A stretch of 64,000 nucleotides of DNA, taken from positions 1 to 64,000 of the forward strand of contig NZ_ARXR01000016.1 of the NCBI RefSeq assembly GCF_015356855.1. The letters are read 5' to 3'. Within the stretch, counting starts at the first letter, position 1, and each line of letters begins with the position of its first letter. Under the pieces are notes generated by a model. That model worked only from the letters and a program-made list of their open reading frames with translations. It was not told where the DNA came from and ran no database searches. This DNA is from Alloalcanivorax venustensis ISO4 (lineage in GTDB: Bacteria; Pseudomonadota; Gammaproteobacteria; Pseudomonadales; Alcanivoracaceae). A program made the position numbers and the translations under genes. Below, in pieces: positions 24,561 through 35,417 of this stretch.

Positions 24561-26738
24561 TTACTTGAAGATTTCGCCTTTCTCGGCTTTTTCCACCAAC
24601 GACTTGGGCGGCGTGAACCGCTCGCCGTAGGTATCGGCCAGTTCCTGGGCACGGGCCACGAAGCCGCGCAGGCCGCCGTCGTACTGGTTCATGTACTGAA
24701 CCACGCCGCCGGTCCAGGCCGGGAAGCCGATGCCGAAGATGGAACCGATGTTGGTGTCGCCCACCGATTCGATCACGCCTTCGTCGAAGCACTTCACGGT
24801 TTCGATGGCTTCGGCGAACAGCATGCGCTCCTGCATGTCCTGGAACGGAATCGCTTCTTTTTCTCCGAACTGTTCTTTCAGGCCCGGCCAGAGGTGCGCC
24901 TTGCCGTTTTCCGGATACTCGTAGAATCCCTTGCCGTCCAGCTTGCCGGGGCGGTCCAGTTCGCGAACCATCTTCTCCATCACCGCCAGGGCGGGATGGG
25001 CCTGGTTGGCGCCTTCGCCTTTGCTGGCCGCTTCCTTGTACTCATCGGCGATCTTCAACGACAGCTTCATGTTGATTTCGTCGATCAGCTTGAGCGCGCC
25101 CACCGGGTAGCCGCCCTGGGTGGCGGCCTGCTCGACGGAGTTGGCGTTCTGGCCTTCACCGACCATGGCGATGGCTTCGTTGATGAAGGTGCCGATCACG
25201 CGGCTGGTGAAGAAACCGCGGGAATCGTTGACCACGATCGGCGTCTTCTTGATCTGCAGGGTGTAGTCGAACACCTTGGCGAGCACTTCATCACTGGTGT
25301 TTTCACCACGGATGATTTCCACCAGCGGCATTTTTTCCACCGGGCTGAAGAAGTGGATGCCGATGAAGTTTTCCTGCTTCTTCACGCCTTTGGCGAGGCC
25401 GGTGATCGGCAGCGTGGAGGTGTTGGAACCCAGTACCGCATCGGGTTTGACCACGTCTTCCACTTCCTGGAACACCTTGTGCTTGAGCTCGGTGTTCTCG
25501 AACACGGCCTCGACGATGAAGTCCACGCCTTCCAGGTCCGCCGGATCGGCGGTGGGGGTGATGCGCGCGAGAATTTCTTCTTTCTTCTCTTTGCTCATCT
25601 TGCCCTTGGACACTTCCTTGTCGAGCAGCTTGGCGGAATACGCCTTGCCCTTCTCGGCGTTCTCGGTGGAAATATCCTTGAGCACCACCTGGGCGCCGGA
25701 GCGCGCGGTGACGTAGGCGATACCCGCGCCCATCATGCCCGCGCCCAGCACCGCCACTTTTTCGGCCTTGAACTTGGGCACGTCGTTGGGACGGCTGGCG
25801 CCGGCGTTGATCGCCTGCAGGTTAAAGAAGAAGGCGGTGATCATGTTCTTGGAAACCTGGCCGCAGGCCAGTTCCACGAAGTAACGGCCTTCGATGGTGA
25901 GGGCGTCGTCGAAGCTCACCTGGGCGCCTTCCACGGCGGCCGCCATGATGTTGCGCGGTGCCGGGTAGTTGGCGCCTTTCAGCTGCTTGCGCAGGTTGGC
26001 CGGGAACGCCGGCAGGTTCTGCGCCATGGCCGGGGTGCTGGGGGTGCCGCCGGGAATCTTGTAGCCTTTTTCGTCCCAGGGTTGCTTGGACTTGGGGTTG
26101 GCTTTGATCCACTCGCGGGCCTTGGCCAGCATCTCTTCCTGGCTGTCCACCACCTCGTCGATGATGCCCACGGATTTGGCTTTTTCCACTTTCAGCCGCT
26201 GGCCCTGCATCAGCACCTGCATCAGGGCGTTCTGGATGCCCAGCATGCGCACGCTGCGCACCACGCCGCCGGCGCCGGGCAGCAGGCCCAGGCTGACTTC
26301 CGGGAAGCCGAATTGCGCTTTCGGATTGTTCAGCGCGATACGACGGTGGCAGGCCAGCGCGATTTCCAGACCGCCGCCCAGGGCGGTGCCGTTGAGCGCC
26401 GCGACCACGGGTTTGCCCAGGGTTTCCAGGCGGCGCAGTTGCGCCTTGCCGGCTTCCACGCCCTTGGCGAATTCGGCGGCGTGTTCCGGGGTCACTTTGA
26501 TCAGGTCGTTGAGGTCGCCACCGGCGAAGAAGGTGCTTTTCGCGGAGGTGACGATGACGCCGGCGATCTGGTCTTTTTCTTTCTCCAGACGGGCGACCAT
26601 CTCTTCCATGGAACGCATGTAGCGCTCGTTCATGGTATTGGCGGACTGCTGGGGATCGTCCAGGATCAGGGTAACGATGTTATCCGCGTCCTGTTCCCAG
26701 CGGATGGTGCTCTCTTTACCGCTAAGGGCTTCACTCAT
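24561..26738 (-). CDS. Multifunctional fatty-acid oxidation enzyme (enoyl-CoA hydratase / 3-hydroxyacyl-CoA dehydrogenase)
   Basis: 725 residues. Residues 1-200 form an enoyl-CoA hydratase domain ([35 protein letters not shown] with the catalytic glutamates). The NAD-binding [10 protein letters not shown] is near residue 335, and the catalytic [19 protein letters not shown] is near 460. C-terminal dehydrogenase domains follow ([13 protein letters not shown]). It is a FadB/FadJ-type trifunctional alpha subunit of beta-oxidation. The thiolase gene precedes it by 24 bases on the same strand, giving a thiolase-first operon unlike the fadBA order of E. coli. A long open frame on the opposite strand is a codon-bias artefact. 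Confidence 0.92.
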   Translation of the reverse strand: MSEALSGKESTIRWEQDADNIVTLILDDPQQSANTMNERYMRSMEEMVARLEKEKDQIAGVIVTSAKSTFFAGGDLNDLIKVTPEHAAEFAKGVEAGKAQLRRLETLGKPVVAALNGTALGGGLEIALACHRRIALNNPKAQFGFPEVSLGLLPGAGGVVRSVRMLGIQNALMQVLMQGQRLKVEKAKSVGIIDEVVDSQEEMLAKAREWIKANPKSKQPWDEKGYKIPGGTPSTPAMAQNLPAFPANLRKQLKGANYPAPRNIMAAAVEGAQVSFDDALTIEGRYFVELACGQVSKNMITAFFFNLQAINAGASRPNDVPKFKAEKVAVLGAGMMGAGIAYVTARSGAQVVLKDISTENAEKGKAYSAKLLDKEVSKGKMSKEKKEEILARITPTADPADLEGVDFIVEAVFENTELKHKVFQEVEDVVKPDAVLGSNTSTLPITGLAKGVKKQENFIGIHFFSPVEKMPLVEIIRGENTSDEVLAKVFDYTLQIKKTPIVVNDSRGFFTSRVIGTFINEAIAMVGEGQNANSVEQAATQGGYPVGALKLIDEINMKLSLKIADEYKEAASKGEGANQAHPALAVMEKMVRELDRPGKLDGKGFYEYPENGKAHLWPGLKEQFGEKEAIPFQDMQERMLFAEAIETVKCFDEGVIESVGDTNIGSIFGIGFPAWTGGVVQYMNQYDGGLRGFVARAQELADTYGERFTPPKSLVEKAEKGEIFK

Positions 26739-26762
26739 ACTCTTTCTCCGAATCCGTTGGGT

Positions 26763-27974
<1,212 letters not shown>

Positions 27975-28109
27975 GTAACCTTCCTCTCGCCTTGGGCCAA
28001 TGCCGGCGGCGCCCGCCAATCGGGAGCGCCGGCTCCTGTGAAAATCAGGCGCTCAGAGTGCCCCACCGGCGGCGCCTCAACAATGACAGGAGTGCTCAAA
28101 GGCCCTGAG

Positions 28110-28131
28110 CGGAAAGGACACGCCCTTTCCG
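28110..28131. promoter_or_regulatory. Perfect palindrome CGGAAAGG-N6-CCTTTCCG in the fad operon promoter region
   Basis: Two 8-base perfect inverted arms separated by six bases, 136 bases upstream of the thiolase start and 86 bases upstream of the divergent gene. It may be an operator for a fatty-acid regulator or a structural element; it does not match the PsrA consensus I know. Confidence 0.35.
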
Positions 28132-28216
28132 ATAACGCCCGCGCCGACGGCGGCACGGCCATTGCGGGCCCGGGCGACAGGCCCTAGCGTAGCGTCAACC
28201 GATCAAGGAGTTACCC

Positions 28217-28987
28217 ATGGCCTCACCCCTGCCCCGCACCCTGGACGTCGCCCGTTCCCTGGCCTCCACTCTGGCCCAGCAAGGCCGTGGCATCGCCACC
28301 CGGCCCGCCGGCCGGCAACCCGCCGAGCCGCTGGAGCTGTACGACATGGAGGGCTGCCCGTTCTGCCGTCTGGTGCGCGAAGCGCTCACTGACCTGGACC
28401 TGGACGTGCTGATCTACCCCTGCCCCAAGGGCGGCGACCGCTACCGGCCGCTGGTGGAAAGGCTCGGTGGCAAGCAGCTGTTCCCGTATTTGATGGACCC
28501 GAATACCGGCGTGGACCTGTACGAATCCGCCGACATTATCGATTACCTGTACCGCGAGTACGGCGGCCGCCCGGCACCCGCCGCCTGGCGTCTGCGCACC
28601 CTGCGCACGGCCAGTTCGTTCGCCGCCTCGCTACCGCGTGGCGGGCGCGGCCTGCGCAGCCAGGACAGCGAGCCGGCCAAGGAACCGTTGATTCTGTATT
28701 CCTTCGAGGCCAGCCCGTTCGCGCGGCTGGTGCGCGAGCGGCTGTGCGAGCTGCAGCTGCCGTTCCTGGTGCGCCAGTGCGGACGCGATCAGTGGCAGGA
28801 CTGGCTGCTGCCGCAGGTGCGCGCGGCGCTGGACATGGACTACCAGCCGAGCCAGCGCCACCGCCAGGAACTGGTGGCCCGCACCGGCCGCGTGGCGATT
28901 CCCTATCTGATTGATCCCAACACCGGCGAGGAGCACTTTGAGTCCGGACACATTCTTGACTACCTGCAGGAAACCTACGCGCGTTAA
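28217..28987 (+). CDS. Tandem thioredoxin-fold (GST-N/glutaredoxin-like) protein
   Basis: 256 residues made of two related domains. Domain 1 (about 38-115) has YDMEGCPFCRLVREAL and the C-terminal FPYLMDPNTGVDLYESADIIDYLYREYGG. Domain 2 (about 160-256) repeats the pattern as YSFEASPFARLVRERL and IPYLIDPNTGEEHFESGHILDYLQ. Domain 1 keeps a CPFC redox pair; domain 2 has lost both cysteines. This suggests one catalytic and one binding domain after an internal duplication. The start follows AAGGAG. The function is unknown; glutathione-linked redox chemistry is likely. Confidence 0.82.
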   Translation: MASPLPRTLDVARSLASTLAQQGRGIATRPAGRQPAEPLELYDMEGCPFCRLVREALTDLDLDVLIYPCPKGGDRYRPLVERLGGKQLFPYLMDPNTGVDLYESADIIDYLYREYGGRPAPAAWRLRTLRTASSFAASLPRGGRGLRSQDSEPAKEPLILYSFEASPFARLVRERLCELQLPFLVRQCGRDQWQDWLLPQVRAALDMDYQPSQRHRQELVARTGRVAIPYLIDPNTGEEHFESGHILDYLQETYAR

Positions 28988-29040
28988 ATCGCAACGCGGC
29001 CTTCTCCGGGGCCGCTTTCGGTGCTATATAAGACTCAGTT

Positions 29041-29062
29041 TATTGCGATATCGATATTGCGA
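29041..29062. promoter_or_regulatory. AT-rich TATTGCGA direct repeat / near-palindrome
   Basis: TATTGCGA occurs at 29041-29048 and 29055-29062, flanking a TATCGATA centre, so the block is also a near-palindrome. It lies 32 bases upstream of a small ORF in an AT-rich patch that includes TATATAAG; it looks like a promoter with a regulator site. Confidence 0.4.
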
Positions 29063-29093
29063 CATAGCCACTGTGATATAGAGAGTACCGAAC

Positions 29094-29261
29094 ATGAGTC
29101 GTCGCCAATTTGATGACTACGACGCCCAGGAATGGCGGGAAGAACACGAGCGGGCCGACAAGGAGCGTCGTAAACGGGAAGCCAAGAAACAGCGCCATCA
29201 CCTGGATGATGACGACCCGGCTCCCGCGGGACGGTCCCGACCCCAGCGCCACACGCACTGA
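29094..29261 (+). CDS. Small highly charged hypothetical protein (55 aa)
   Basis: An ATG-initiated frame of 55 codons (MSRRQFDDYDAQEWREEHER...), rich in Arg, Lys, Asp, Glu and His, without membrane segments or cysteines. It lies in its own intergenic space behind an AT-rich promoter-like block and is followed by 117 bases before smrA. No strong Shine-Dalgarno is present (GAGAGTACC upstream). The composition is coherent and the frame is not a shadow of a larger gene. The function is unknown. Confidence 0.55.
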   Translation: MSRRQFDDYDAQEWREEHERADKERRKREAKKQRHHLDDDDPAPAGRSRPQRHTH

Positions 29262-29378
29262 CCTTTTCCGTCCCCGCAAAGGCACACCCCAGGGAACATG
29301 CCCGCATGCGCCCTGGCTCCCTTTTGACGCGTCGTCTTGGTAGGATTGGGGTTCACACTTCTTTAAAGGAGAGGGGCC

Positions 29379-29972
29379 ATGGCCGACTTCGACGATGATT
29401 TATTCCGTCAGGAAATGACCGGTGTGGCGCCTCTCAAGGAAGACGACCGGGTGCGCGACTTCCGTCGCGGTGAGCCCACGTTGACCCAGCGCCTGCGCCG
29501 CGCCTCCGCGGTGGCCCGCCCGGACCGCGATCCCAACCCGCTGACCCTGCCCGACCAGGTCCCCCAGGCCGGCCCCTACGATATTGTCGGTTTGAAGAAG
29601 AACGGCGTGCAGGAAGGCGTCTACCGCAAGCTGCGTCTGGGCAAGTACGAGCCCCAGGCGACCCTGGATCTGCACCGGGTACGCCTGGTGGAGGCCCGCG
29701 ACCGGGTCTATCTGTTTATCCAGGAATCCCAGCAGAACGGGCTGCGCACGGTGCTGATCAGCCACGGCAAGGGCGAGCACAGCGAGCGCCCGGCGCTATT
29801 GAAAAGCTATGTGCTGTTCTGGCTGGAGCAGTTCGAGCAGGTGCTGGCGTTTCACAGCGCGCCGGCCAACCGGGGCGGCGCCGGCGTGACCCTGGCGCTG
29901 CTGCGCAAGTCCACCGGCGCCAGCCAGAGAACCCGGGAATTCTTCCACGAGCGCAGCCGCGCCCAGCGCTAG
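29379..29972 (+). CDS. smrA: Smr domain DNA/RNA endonuclease SmrA-like
   Basis: 197 residues. The Smr domain covers about residues 93-175, with the [19 protein letters not shown] start and [12 protein letters not shown], followed by [22 protein letters not shown]; these correspond to the LDxH, HGxG and GGxG motifs of MutS2-type Smr nucleases. The N-terminal 90 residues are charged and likely flexible. The start has AAAGGAGAGGGG upstream. It converges on sthA with a four-base overlap. Confidence 0.9.
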   Translation: MADFDDDLFRQEMTGVAPLKEDDRVRDFRRGEPTLTQRLRRASAVARPDRDPNPLTLPDQVPQAGPYDIVGLKKNGVQEGVYRKLRLGKYEPQATLDLHRVRLVEARDRVYLFIQESQQNGLRTVLISHGKGEHSERPALLKSYVLFWLEQFEQVLAFHSAPANRGGAGVTLALLRKSTGASQRTREFFHERSRAQR

Positions 29973-31369
29973 CGGCTGACCCGGTTCATGCCGTTGATCG
30001 CCGCCACCCGGTAGCCCTCCGCCATGGTCGGGTAATTGAAGGTGGTGTCGACGAAATAATGCAGGGTGTTGTTGGGGGCGGGCTGGCGCATCACCGCCTG
30101 CCCCACATGGACGATTTCCATGGCCTGGTAACCGAAGCAGTGAATCCCCAGCACTTCCAGCGTTTCCCGGTGGAACAGGATCTTCAGCATGCCCACCCGC
30201 TCGCCGGTGATCTGCGCCCGCGCCAGATTCTTGAAAAACGCCTGGCCCACTTCGTAGGGCACGCGGGCCTCGGTGAGCTCCTGTTCGGTGCGGCCCACGG
30301 AGCTGATGCCGGGAATGGTATAGATACCGGTGGGCACGTCGGTGACCTGTTTCACCGGGCCGCCCTCGACGATGCCCTGGGCGCAGAACCGGCCCTGGTC
30401 GTAGGAGGCACTGGCCAGTGACGGCCAGCCGATCACGTCGCCCACCGCGTAGACGCCGGCCACTTCCGTCTGATAGCGCTCGTCCACCGCCAGCTGCCCA
30501 CGGCTGTTGGGCTTGAGGCCCAGGTTTTCCAGGCCGATGTTCTGGGTGTTGCCCGAGCGGCCGTTGCTCCACATCAAGGCGTCGGCGCGCAGCCGTTTGC
30601 CGGAGCGCAGCACCAGCGTCACGCCGTCATCGTCCGCCTCGATATGGGTGTATTCCTCACTGTGGCGGATGGTGGCGCCCTGGTCGCGCAGGTGGTAGCT
30701 GAGCGCGTCGGAGATTTCCGCGTCGAGGAAATCGAGCAGATGCTGACGGTTATTGACCAGGTCCACGCGAATGCCCAGGCCGGTGAACAGGCAGCTGTAT
30801 TCGCAGCCGATCACGCCGGCGCCGTAGACGATCATATTGCGCGGCGTGTGCTTCATTTCCAGGATGGTGTCGGAGTCGTAGATACGCGGGTGGTCGAAGT
30901 CCACGTCCGCCGGGCGGTACGGCCGCGAGCCGGTGGCGATCAGAATGTTGCGGGTGCGCAGGGACCACTGGCGGCCGGCCTGGTCGTCCACCCGCACTTC
31001 ACCGGCGCTTTCGATACGGCCCTGGCCGTTAAACAAACGCACCCGGTTGCGCACGTAAAAATCGGTGCGCACCTGAACCTGGCTGTCCACCACTTCGCGG
31101 GAACGCTGAATCAGATCCTGCCAGCGCACCTGGCGCGGGCTGATCAGCCCGCGCAGCAACGGGTTGCGCTGCGAGCGCACCACCTGACGCACCTGGTGGC
31201 GCAGCGCCTTGGAGGGAATCGTGCCCCAGTGGGTGCAGTTGCCGCCCATCTGGTCGTCACGGTCGACCATGGCGACGCGCAGGCCCCCTTTGGCCGCCTG
31301 CATGGCGGCGGCTTCCCCGGCCGGGCCGCTGCCCAGCACCACTAGATCCCATCCGGAGCTGATATCCAT
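29969..31369 (-). CDS. sthA: Soluble pyridine nucleotide transhydrogenase SthA
   Basis: 466 residues, the usual length. The FAD motif is [17 protein letters not shown]; the redox region is [15 protein letters not shown], with only one cysteine, the hallmark of SthA as opposed to dihydrolipoamide dehydrogenase. The NAD motif is [16 protein letters not shown], followed by the C-terminal dimerisation domain. It transfers reducing equivalents between NADPH and NAD+. The TGATAAATACTT word 49 bases upstream is shared with the AraC gene at 11.5 kb. Confidence 0.94.
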   Translation of the reverse strand: MDISSGWDLVVLGSGPAGEAAAMQAAKGGLRVAMVDRDDQMGGNCTHWGTIPSKALRHQVRQVVRSQRNPLLRGLISPRQVRWQDLIQRSREVVDSQVQVRTDFYVRNRVRLFNGQGRIESAGEVRVDDQAGRQWSLRTRNILIATGSRPYRPADVDFDHPRIYDSDTILEMKHTPRNMIVYGAGVIGCEYSCLFTGLGIRVDLVNNRQHLLDFLDAEISDALSYHLRDQGATIRHSEEYTHIEADDDGVTLVLRSGKRLRADALMWSNGRSGNTQNIGLENLGLKPNSRGQLAVDERYQTEVAGVYAVGDVIGWPSLASASYDQGRFCAQGIVEGGPVKQVTDVPTGIYTIPGISSVGRTEQELTEARVPYEVGQAFFKNLARAQITGERVGMLKILFHRETLEVLGIHCFGYQAMEIVHVGQAVMRQPAPNNTLHYFVDTTFNYPTMAEGYRVAAINGMNRVSR

Positions 31370-31417
31370 AACTGGCTGTTACCTCCCGCATCGCCCGCGC
31401 CTCCCCGGGAGGCGCCT

Positions 31418-31433
31418 TGATAAATACTTGACC
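31418..31433 (-). promoter_or_regulatory. TGATAAATACTT motif upstream of sthA
   Basis: Second copy of the word at 11554, at nearly the same distance from a minus-strand start codon and again followed by GACC. It may be a promoter element, or an operator shared by sthA and the AraC gene; it also lies upstream of the divergent lapA-like gene. Confidence 0.3.
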
Positions 31434-31510
31434 GAGACCGTGATAGTCTGGAACTTCTTTACAGTATCGCCGCACGCGAACTGCCCGCAGCGAACCGAAG
31501 GAGCCGATCT

Positions 31511-31831
31511 ATGGAAACGGACCCCTATGACACCCGGCACTCATCGTCCCCACTGGGGCGCACCGCGCGCGGCGCCGGCGGCTGGCTACGCCGTCATCCG
31601 CTGGGCGCGCTGCAGATTCTGCTGCTGATCCTGGTGTTGATCGTGATCGCCCAGAACCTGGAAACCACCTCCATCGACGTGCTGTTCTGGACCCTGGCGA
31701 GCCTGCCCAAACTGGTGCTGATTCTGATCAGCATGGTGGTCGGCGCTCTGGTCTGGGAAGGGCTGCGCCGCAAGCTGCTCAAGCCGGACCGGGCGCGCGG
31801 CGCCACGGTCACCAGCCGAACACATCCTTGA
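31511..31831 (+). CDS. LapA-domain (DUF1049) inner-membrane protein
   Basis: 106 residues. A basic N-terminal segment is followed by two transmembrane helices (about 36-55 and 66-86) in the pattern LQILLLILVLIVIAQNLETT then LPKLVLILISMVVGALVWEGLRR, characteristic of the LapA/DUF1049 family that helps lipopolysaccharide assembly or regulation. There is no lapB beside it. Its 3' end overlaps the convergent hda gene by 23 bases. Confidence 0.82.
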   Translation: METDPYDTRHSSSPLGRTARGAGGWLRRHPLGALQILLLILVLIVIAQNLETTSIDVLFWTLASLPKLVLILISMVVGALVWEGLRRKLLKPDRARGATVTSRTHP

Positions 31832-32498
31832 CGAAAGGAATGGTCAGCGCCCGCTGGCGGGCCAGGGCCACCCGGTCCAGGGTGGCCAGCCGCTGAATCA
31901 GGGCCGCCGGCGCCCGCTCGCTGCGCAGCACCATGAAGCGGGCCACGTCGCCGCCCAGCTTGAGGCCGCGCTCGTTGGCGCGCTCGATCAGCAGGGTCAC
32001 CAGGTCGTCCTCTTCCAGGGGCTGCAGCCGGAACACCGGGCCGGCGGCCAACCGCGTGGCCAGGTCCGGCAGGCCCCAGGGCACGCCGCCCGGCGATGCG
32101 CCGGCGCTGAACAGCAGGGTGCCGCCCAGGGCCATCACCCGGTTATACAGGTGGAAAAGCGCTTCCTCCCACTCCCGGTGGCCGGCGAACAGATCCACGT
32201 CGTCCACCGCCAGCAGCTGAAACTGCTCCATGGATTCCAGCACGTCCGGCACCAACGGCAGCAGTTCGGCGGCGGGCAGCAGGCAGGCGTCGCGGCCCTG
32301 CTCCTGGGCCCGGCGCACCGCCCCTTCGAGCAAATGGCTGCGGCCCTGGCCGGCGGCGCTCCACACGAACACCTGACGCTCGTCGCCGTCGCCGGCGGCG
32401 GACACCGTGGCCCAGGCGGCGCGGTTCGGCCCGGCGTGGAAGTTCTCCAGAGCGTGGCCTTCACGCAGCTCAAGGGCGAGGGGCAGTTGACCGGTCAC
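31809..32498 (-). CDS. hda: DnaA regulatory inactivator Hda
   Basis: 229 residues. It starts MTGQLPLALELREG; the short QLPLAL segment is the clamp-binding motif by which Hda docks on the beta clamp. An AAA+ core follows: AGQGRSHLLEG (Walker A-like), LLAVDDVDLFAG (Walker B) and the DnaA-like sensor regions. With the clamp it stimulates DnaA-ATP hydrolysis, limiting replication initiation. The DUF2066 gene lies six bases upstream, so they form one transcript, an order also found in Pseudomonas relatives. Confidence 0.93.
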   Translation of the reverse strand: MTGQLPLALELREGHALENFHAGPNRAAWATVSAAGDGDERQVFVWSAAGQGRSHLLEGAVRRAQEQGRDACLLPAAELLPLVPDVLESMEQFQLLAVDDVDLFAGHREWEEALFHLYNRVMALGGTLLFSAGASPGGVPWGLPDLATRLAAGPVFRLQPLEEDDLVTLLIERANERGLKLGGDVARFMVLRSERAPAALIQRLATLDRVALARQRALTIPFVKDVFGW

Positions 32499-32504
32499 GG
32501 GCGG

Positions 32505-33584
32505 CTAGCGGAAACAGAACGTGGGTGATTCGGCGGCCGGCTCCTCGCATTCGCTGAGCCCCCCCACGCCGGTGACGCTGCGTATCAATTGCGAGCGACC
32601 GCCAGCGAAATCCACCTCGAACTGAACCCGGTCGTCACTGGCCACCCGCAGCGCCACCGAGCGCATCGGCCCCAGATCGGACAGCGCCTGGCGCAGCCGC
32701 TGCCAGTCGGTCAGGCTTTGAACGCCGCGCACGGTGATCCAGCCGGAGCGGTCCACCAGCGCGTCGCCGGCCGGCTCGGAGGGCTCGCCATCGTCGGCCC
32801 CATCGCCGCCGTCGCCGGCGCCGGAACGCACCGAGTAACGCTCGGCGATGCGGTCGGCGATCACATCCACCAGGCGGTACAGGGCGGCGCCGCTGTCGTC
32901 GGCGCGGTCGCGGCTGCTGGCCACTGCATCGCCGTCCTGCAGCAAACGCCAGTTCAGGGTGGTGGCGCCGCCCTGGCCGCTGTCATAGAGCACCGCCGTG
33001 GCCACCCAGTCGGTCTCGTAACGGCGGGAAGCCTGCAGCAGCGGGCCGTCGAAGCGGCCGCGAATATCGGCCACGGCGACCGTGTCCCGGTCGCGCTGGT
33101 CCCACTCGGGCAGCGTCAGGGAGACGCCGCGGCGGGCCGCCGCCGAAGTGAGTTTTTCCGCCAGCGGGTCGCTGGCCGCCACCATGCGGCCCTGGCCAGT
33201 GCCTTCCGATACCAGCCACACCAGTACCGGCGGCCGCTCGCCGCTCCAGACCGGCGCGCCCTGGTCGGACAAATGGCGCACCAGCGCGCGGTCGTCGAAC
33301 ACCGCGTTCAGGCGCGGCGGCGTGCCGCCGTCGTAGGCGTAGCGCATCAACCAGCGCGACGGGTCCTCGAGAACGCCTGCGACGCCGGGCAGATCCGCCA
33401 CCTGGTCGCGGCCGGTGAGCCGCCGGATCACCGTTTCCAGGCCCTGCCGCAGTGCCTGCTCACGGGCCTCCGCGCCCCGTGGTTGCTCGCCCTCCAGGGG
33501 CACCGACACTTCGCCGGCATCGGCGGCGAACACGGGGGAAACGCACAGAAACCCGACAATCAGGCCTAACAGCAAGCGATACAT
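32505..33584 (-). CDS. DUF2066 periplasmic protein
   Basis: 359 residues with a signal peptide (MYRLLLGLIVGFLCVSPVFA). The body has the DUF2066 pattern: EVSVPLEGEQPRGAEAREQALRQGLETVIRRLTG, then RYAYDGGTPPRLNAVFDDRALVRHL. The function of DUF2066 is not known. It is transcribed with hda and is divergent from purM. Confidence 0.88.
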   Translation of the reverse strand: MYRLLLGLIVGFLCVSPVFAADAGEVSVPLEGEQPRGAEAREQALRQGLETVIRRLTGRDQVADLPGVAGVLEDPSRWLMRYAYDGGTPPRLNAVFDDRALVRHLSDQGAPVWSGERPPVLVWLVSEGTGQGRMVAASDPLAEKLTSAAARRGVSLTLPEWDQRDRDTVAVADIRGRFDGPLLQASRRYETDWVATAVLYDSGQGGATTLNWRLLQDGDAVASSRDRADDSGAALYRLVDVIADRIAERYSVRSGAGDGGDGADDGEPSEPAGDALVDRSGWITVRGVQSLTDWQRLRQALSDLGPMRSVALRVASDDRVQFEVDFAGGRSQLIRSVTGVGGLSECEEPAAESPTFCFR

Positions 33585-33723
33585 CGAACCATTCCGAATC
33601 AGAGAACTTCAGGGCGCGACATTATCACTGATATGGCCGGCGCTGGCGAATATCCACTCGCCGGTTCCCCCGCAGGGACGGCGGTTGCTAGAATAGCGCG
33701 CCCTCACCTTCCTGGAGCCTGCC

Positions 33724-34770
33724 ATGAGCGAACAAAAACGGCCGCTGACGTACCGCGACGCCGGCGTGGACATCGATGCCGGTAATGACCTGGTCAAGCG
33801 CATCGGCCCGATAGCCAAGCGAACCCTGCGCCCGGAAGTGATGGGCGGCCTGGGCGGCTTCGGCGCGCTCTGTGCCCTGCCCGAGGGCTACAAGAACCCG
33901 GTGCTGGTGGCCGGCACTGACGGCGTCGGCACCAAGCTGCGTCTGGCCATGGAACACGACAGCCACGACACCGTGGGCATCGACCTGGTGGCGATGTGCG
34001 TCAACGACCTGGTGGTGGGCGGCGCGGAGCCGCTGTTCTTCCTCGACTACTACGCCACCGGCAAGCTGGACGTGGACACCGCCGCGCGGGTGGTCTCCGG
34101 CATCGGTGAGGGTTGCGAGCAGGCCGGCTGCGCGCTGATCGGCGGCGAGACCGCGGAAATGCCCGGCATGTACGAGGGCGAGGACTACGACCTGGCCGGC
34201 TTCTGCGTCGGCGTGGTGGAACGCGACGGCATCATCGACGGCAGCAAGGTGGCGCCCGGCGACACCATCATCGGCCTGGGCGCGTCCGGCCCGCATTCCA
34301 ACGGCTACTCCCTGGTGCGGCGTATTCTCGAGCAGGCCGACGACACCGATGACCTGGACGGCAAGCCGCTGATGGAGCACCTGCTGGCGCCCACCCGCAT
34401 TTACGTGAAAAGCCTGCTGGAGCTGATCAAGCAGGTGCCGGTGCACGCCCTGGCGCACATCACCGGCGGCGGCCTGCCGGAAAACCTGCCGCGGGTGCTG
34501 CCCAACGGCACCCGGGCGGTGATCGACACCCAGTCCTGGCAGTGGCCGGCGGTGTTCCGCTGGCTCCAGGAGCAGGGCCAGGTGCCGACCAACGAAATGT
34601 ACCGCACCTTCAACTGCGGCGTCGGCATGGTGGTGGTGGTGCCGGAAGCGCAGGTGGACCAGACCCTGGCGCTGCTGGAAGCCAGCGGCGAAAACGCCTT
34701 CGTGATCGGCGGCATCCACGCCAGCGACAATGATGAACCCGAAGTATCCCTGGAAGGCCTGGCGTCATGA
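33724..34770 (+). CDS. purM: Phosphoribosylformylglycinamidine cyclo-ligase (AIR synthetase)
   Basis: 348 residues, the usual size. Motifs: [19 protein letters not shown] at the N-terminus, [35 protein letters not shown] and [12 protein letters not shown]. It closes the imidazole ring of AIR in purine synthesis. It overlaps purN by four bases (ATGA), the conserved purMN arrangement. TAGAAT at 33689-33694 could be its -10 element. Confidence 0.95.
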   Translation: MSEQKRPLTYRDAGVDIDAGNDLVKRIGPIAKRTLRPEVMGGLGGFGALCALPEGYKNPVLVAGTDGVGTKLRLAMEHDSHDTVGIDLVAMCVNDLVVGGAEPLFFLDYYATGKLDVDTAARVVSGIGEGCEQAGCALIGGETAEMPGMYEGEDYDLAGFCVGVVERDGIIDGSKVAPGDTIIGLGASGPHSNGYSLVRRILEQADDTDDLDGKPLMEHLLAPTRIYVKSLLELIKQVPVHALAHITGGGLPENLPRVLPNGTRAVIDTQSWQWPAVFRWLQEQGQVPTNEMYRTFNCGVGMVVVVPEAQVDQTLALLEASGENAFVIGGIHASDNDEPEVSLEGLAS

Positions 34771-35417
34771 CCCACCGGCTTGCGGTGCTGATCAGCGGCA
34801 CCGGTTCCAACCTGCAAGCCATTCTTGACGCCATCGACGCCGGGGAACTGCCCGCCCGGGTCAGCCTGGTGCTGAGTAACAAAGCCGGCGCCGCCGGCCT
34901 GGCCCGCGCCGAGCGGGCCGGCGTGCCGGCGCAGGCGATCGATCACCGGGGCTTCCCGGACCGCGCCAGTTTTGACCAGGCGATGATCGAGCGCATCGAC
35001 GCCCACGGCGCCGATACCGTGGTGCTGGCCGGGTTCATGCGCATTCTCAGCCCCGGCTTCGTGCGCCACTACCAGGGCCGGCTGATCAACATCCACCCTT
35101 CCCTGCTGCCCAAGTACCCGGGGCTCAACACCCACGCCCGGGCGCTGGAAGCCGGCGACCGCGAGCACGGCTGCTCGCTGCATTTCGTCACCGACGAGCT
35201 GGACGGCGGCCCGCTGATCGCCCAGGCCCGTTTCCCGGTGGCGGCGAACGATACCGCCGAAACCCTGTCAGAAAAGGTTCAAGCGCGAGAACATCGCTTG
35301 TACCCTCAAGTATTGCGCTGGCGTGCGCAGCAGCGCTTACAGATGACCGACCAGGGAGTGGAACTGGATGGCGAACGCCTGCCCGCGCAGGGCTTTCAGA
35401 TGGACACGCACGGCTAG
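34767..35417 (+). CDS. purN: Phosphoribosylglycinamide formyltransferase PurN
   Basis: 216 residues. [19 protein letters not shown] is the nucleotide-binding start; [21 protein letters not shown] holds the catalytic histidine and [13 protein letters not shown] the catalytic aspartate. It formylates GAR from 10-formyl-THF. PurU at 9.6 kb hydrolyses the same cofactor. Its last 50 bases overlap the following DUF3108 gene. Confidence 0.95.
   Translation: MTHRLAVLISGTGSNLQAILDAIDAGELPARVSLVLSNKAGAAGLARAERAGVPAQAIDHRGFPDRASFDQAMIERIDAHGADTVVLAGFMRILSPGFVRHYQGRLINIHPSLLPKYPGLNTHARALEAGDREHGCSLHFVTDELDGGPLIAQARFPVAANDTAETLSEKVQAREHRLYPQVLRWRAQQRLQMTDQGVELDGERLPAQGFQMDTHG

Noticed and set aside
28162..28392. 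Short plus-strand open frame at the start of the tandem thioredoxin-fold gene
   Set aside because: Overlaps the real gene in another frame and has no homology that I recognise.
33660..33700. Sigma-70 promoter for purM
   Set aside because: A TAGAAT -10 is visible but no convincing -35 at the right distance, so it was not listed as a feature.
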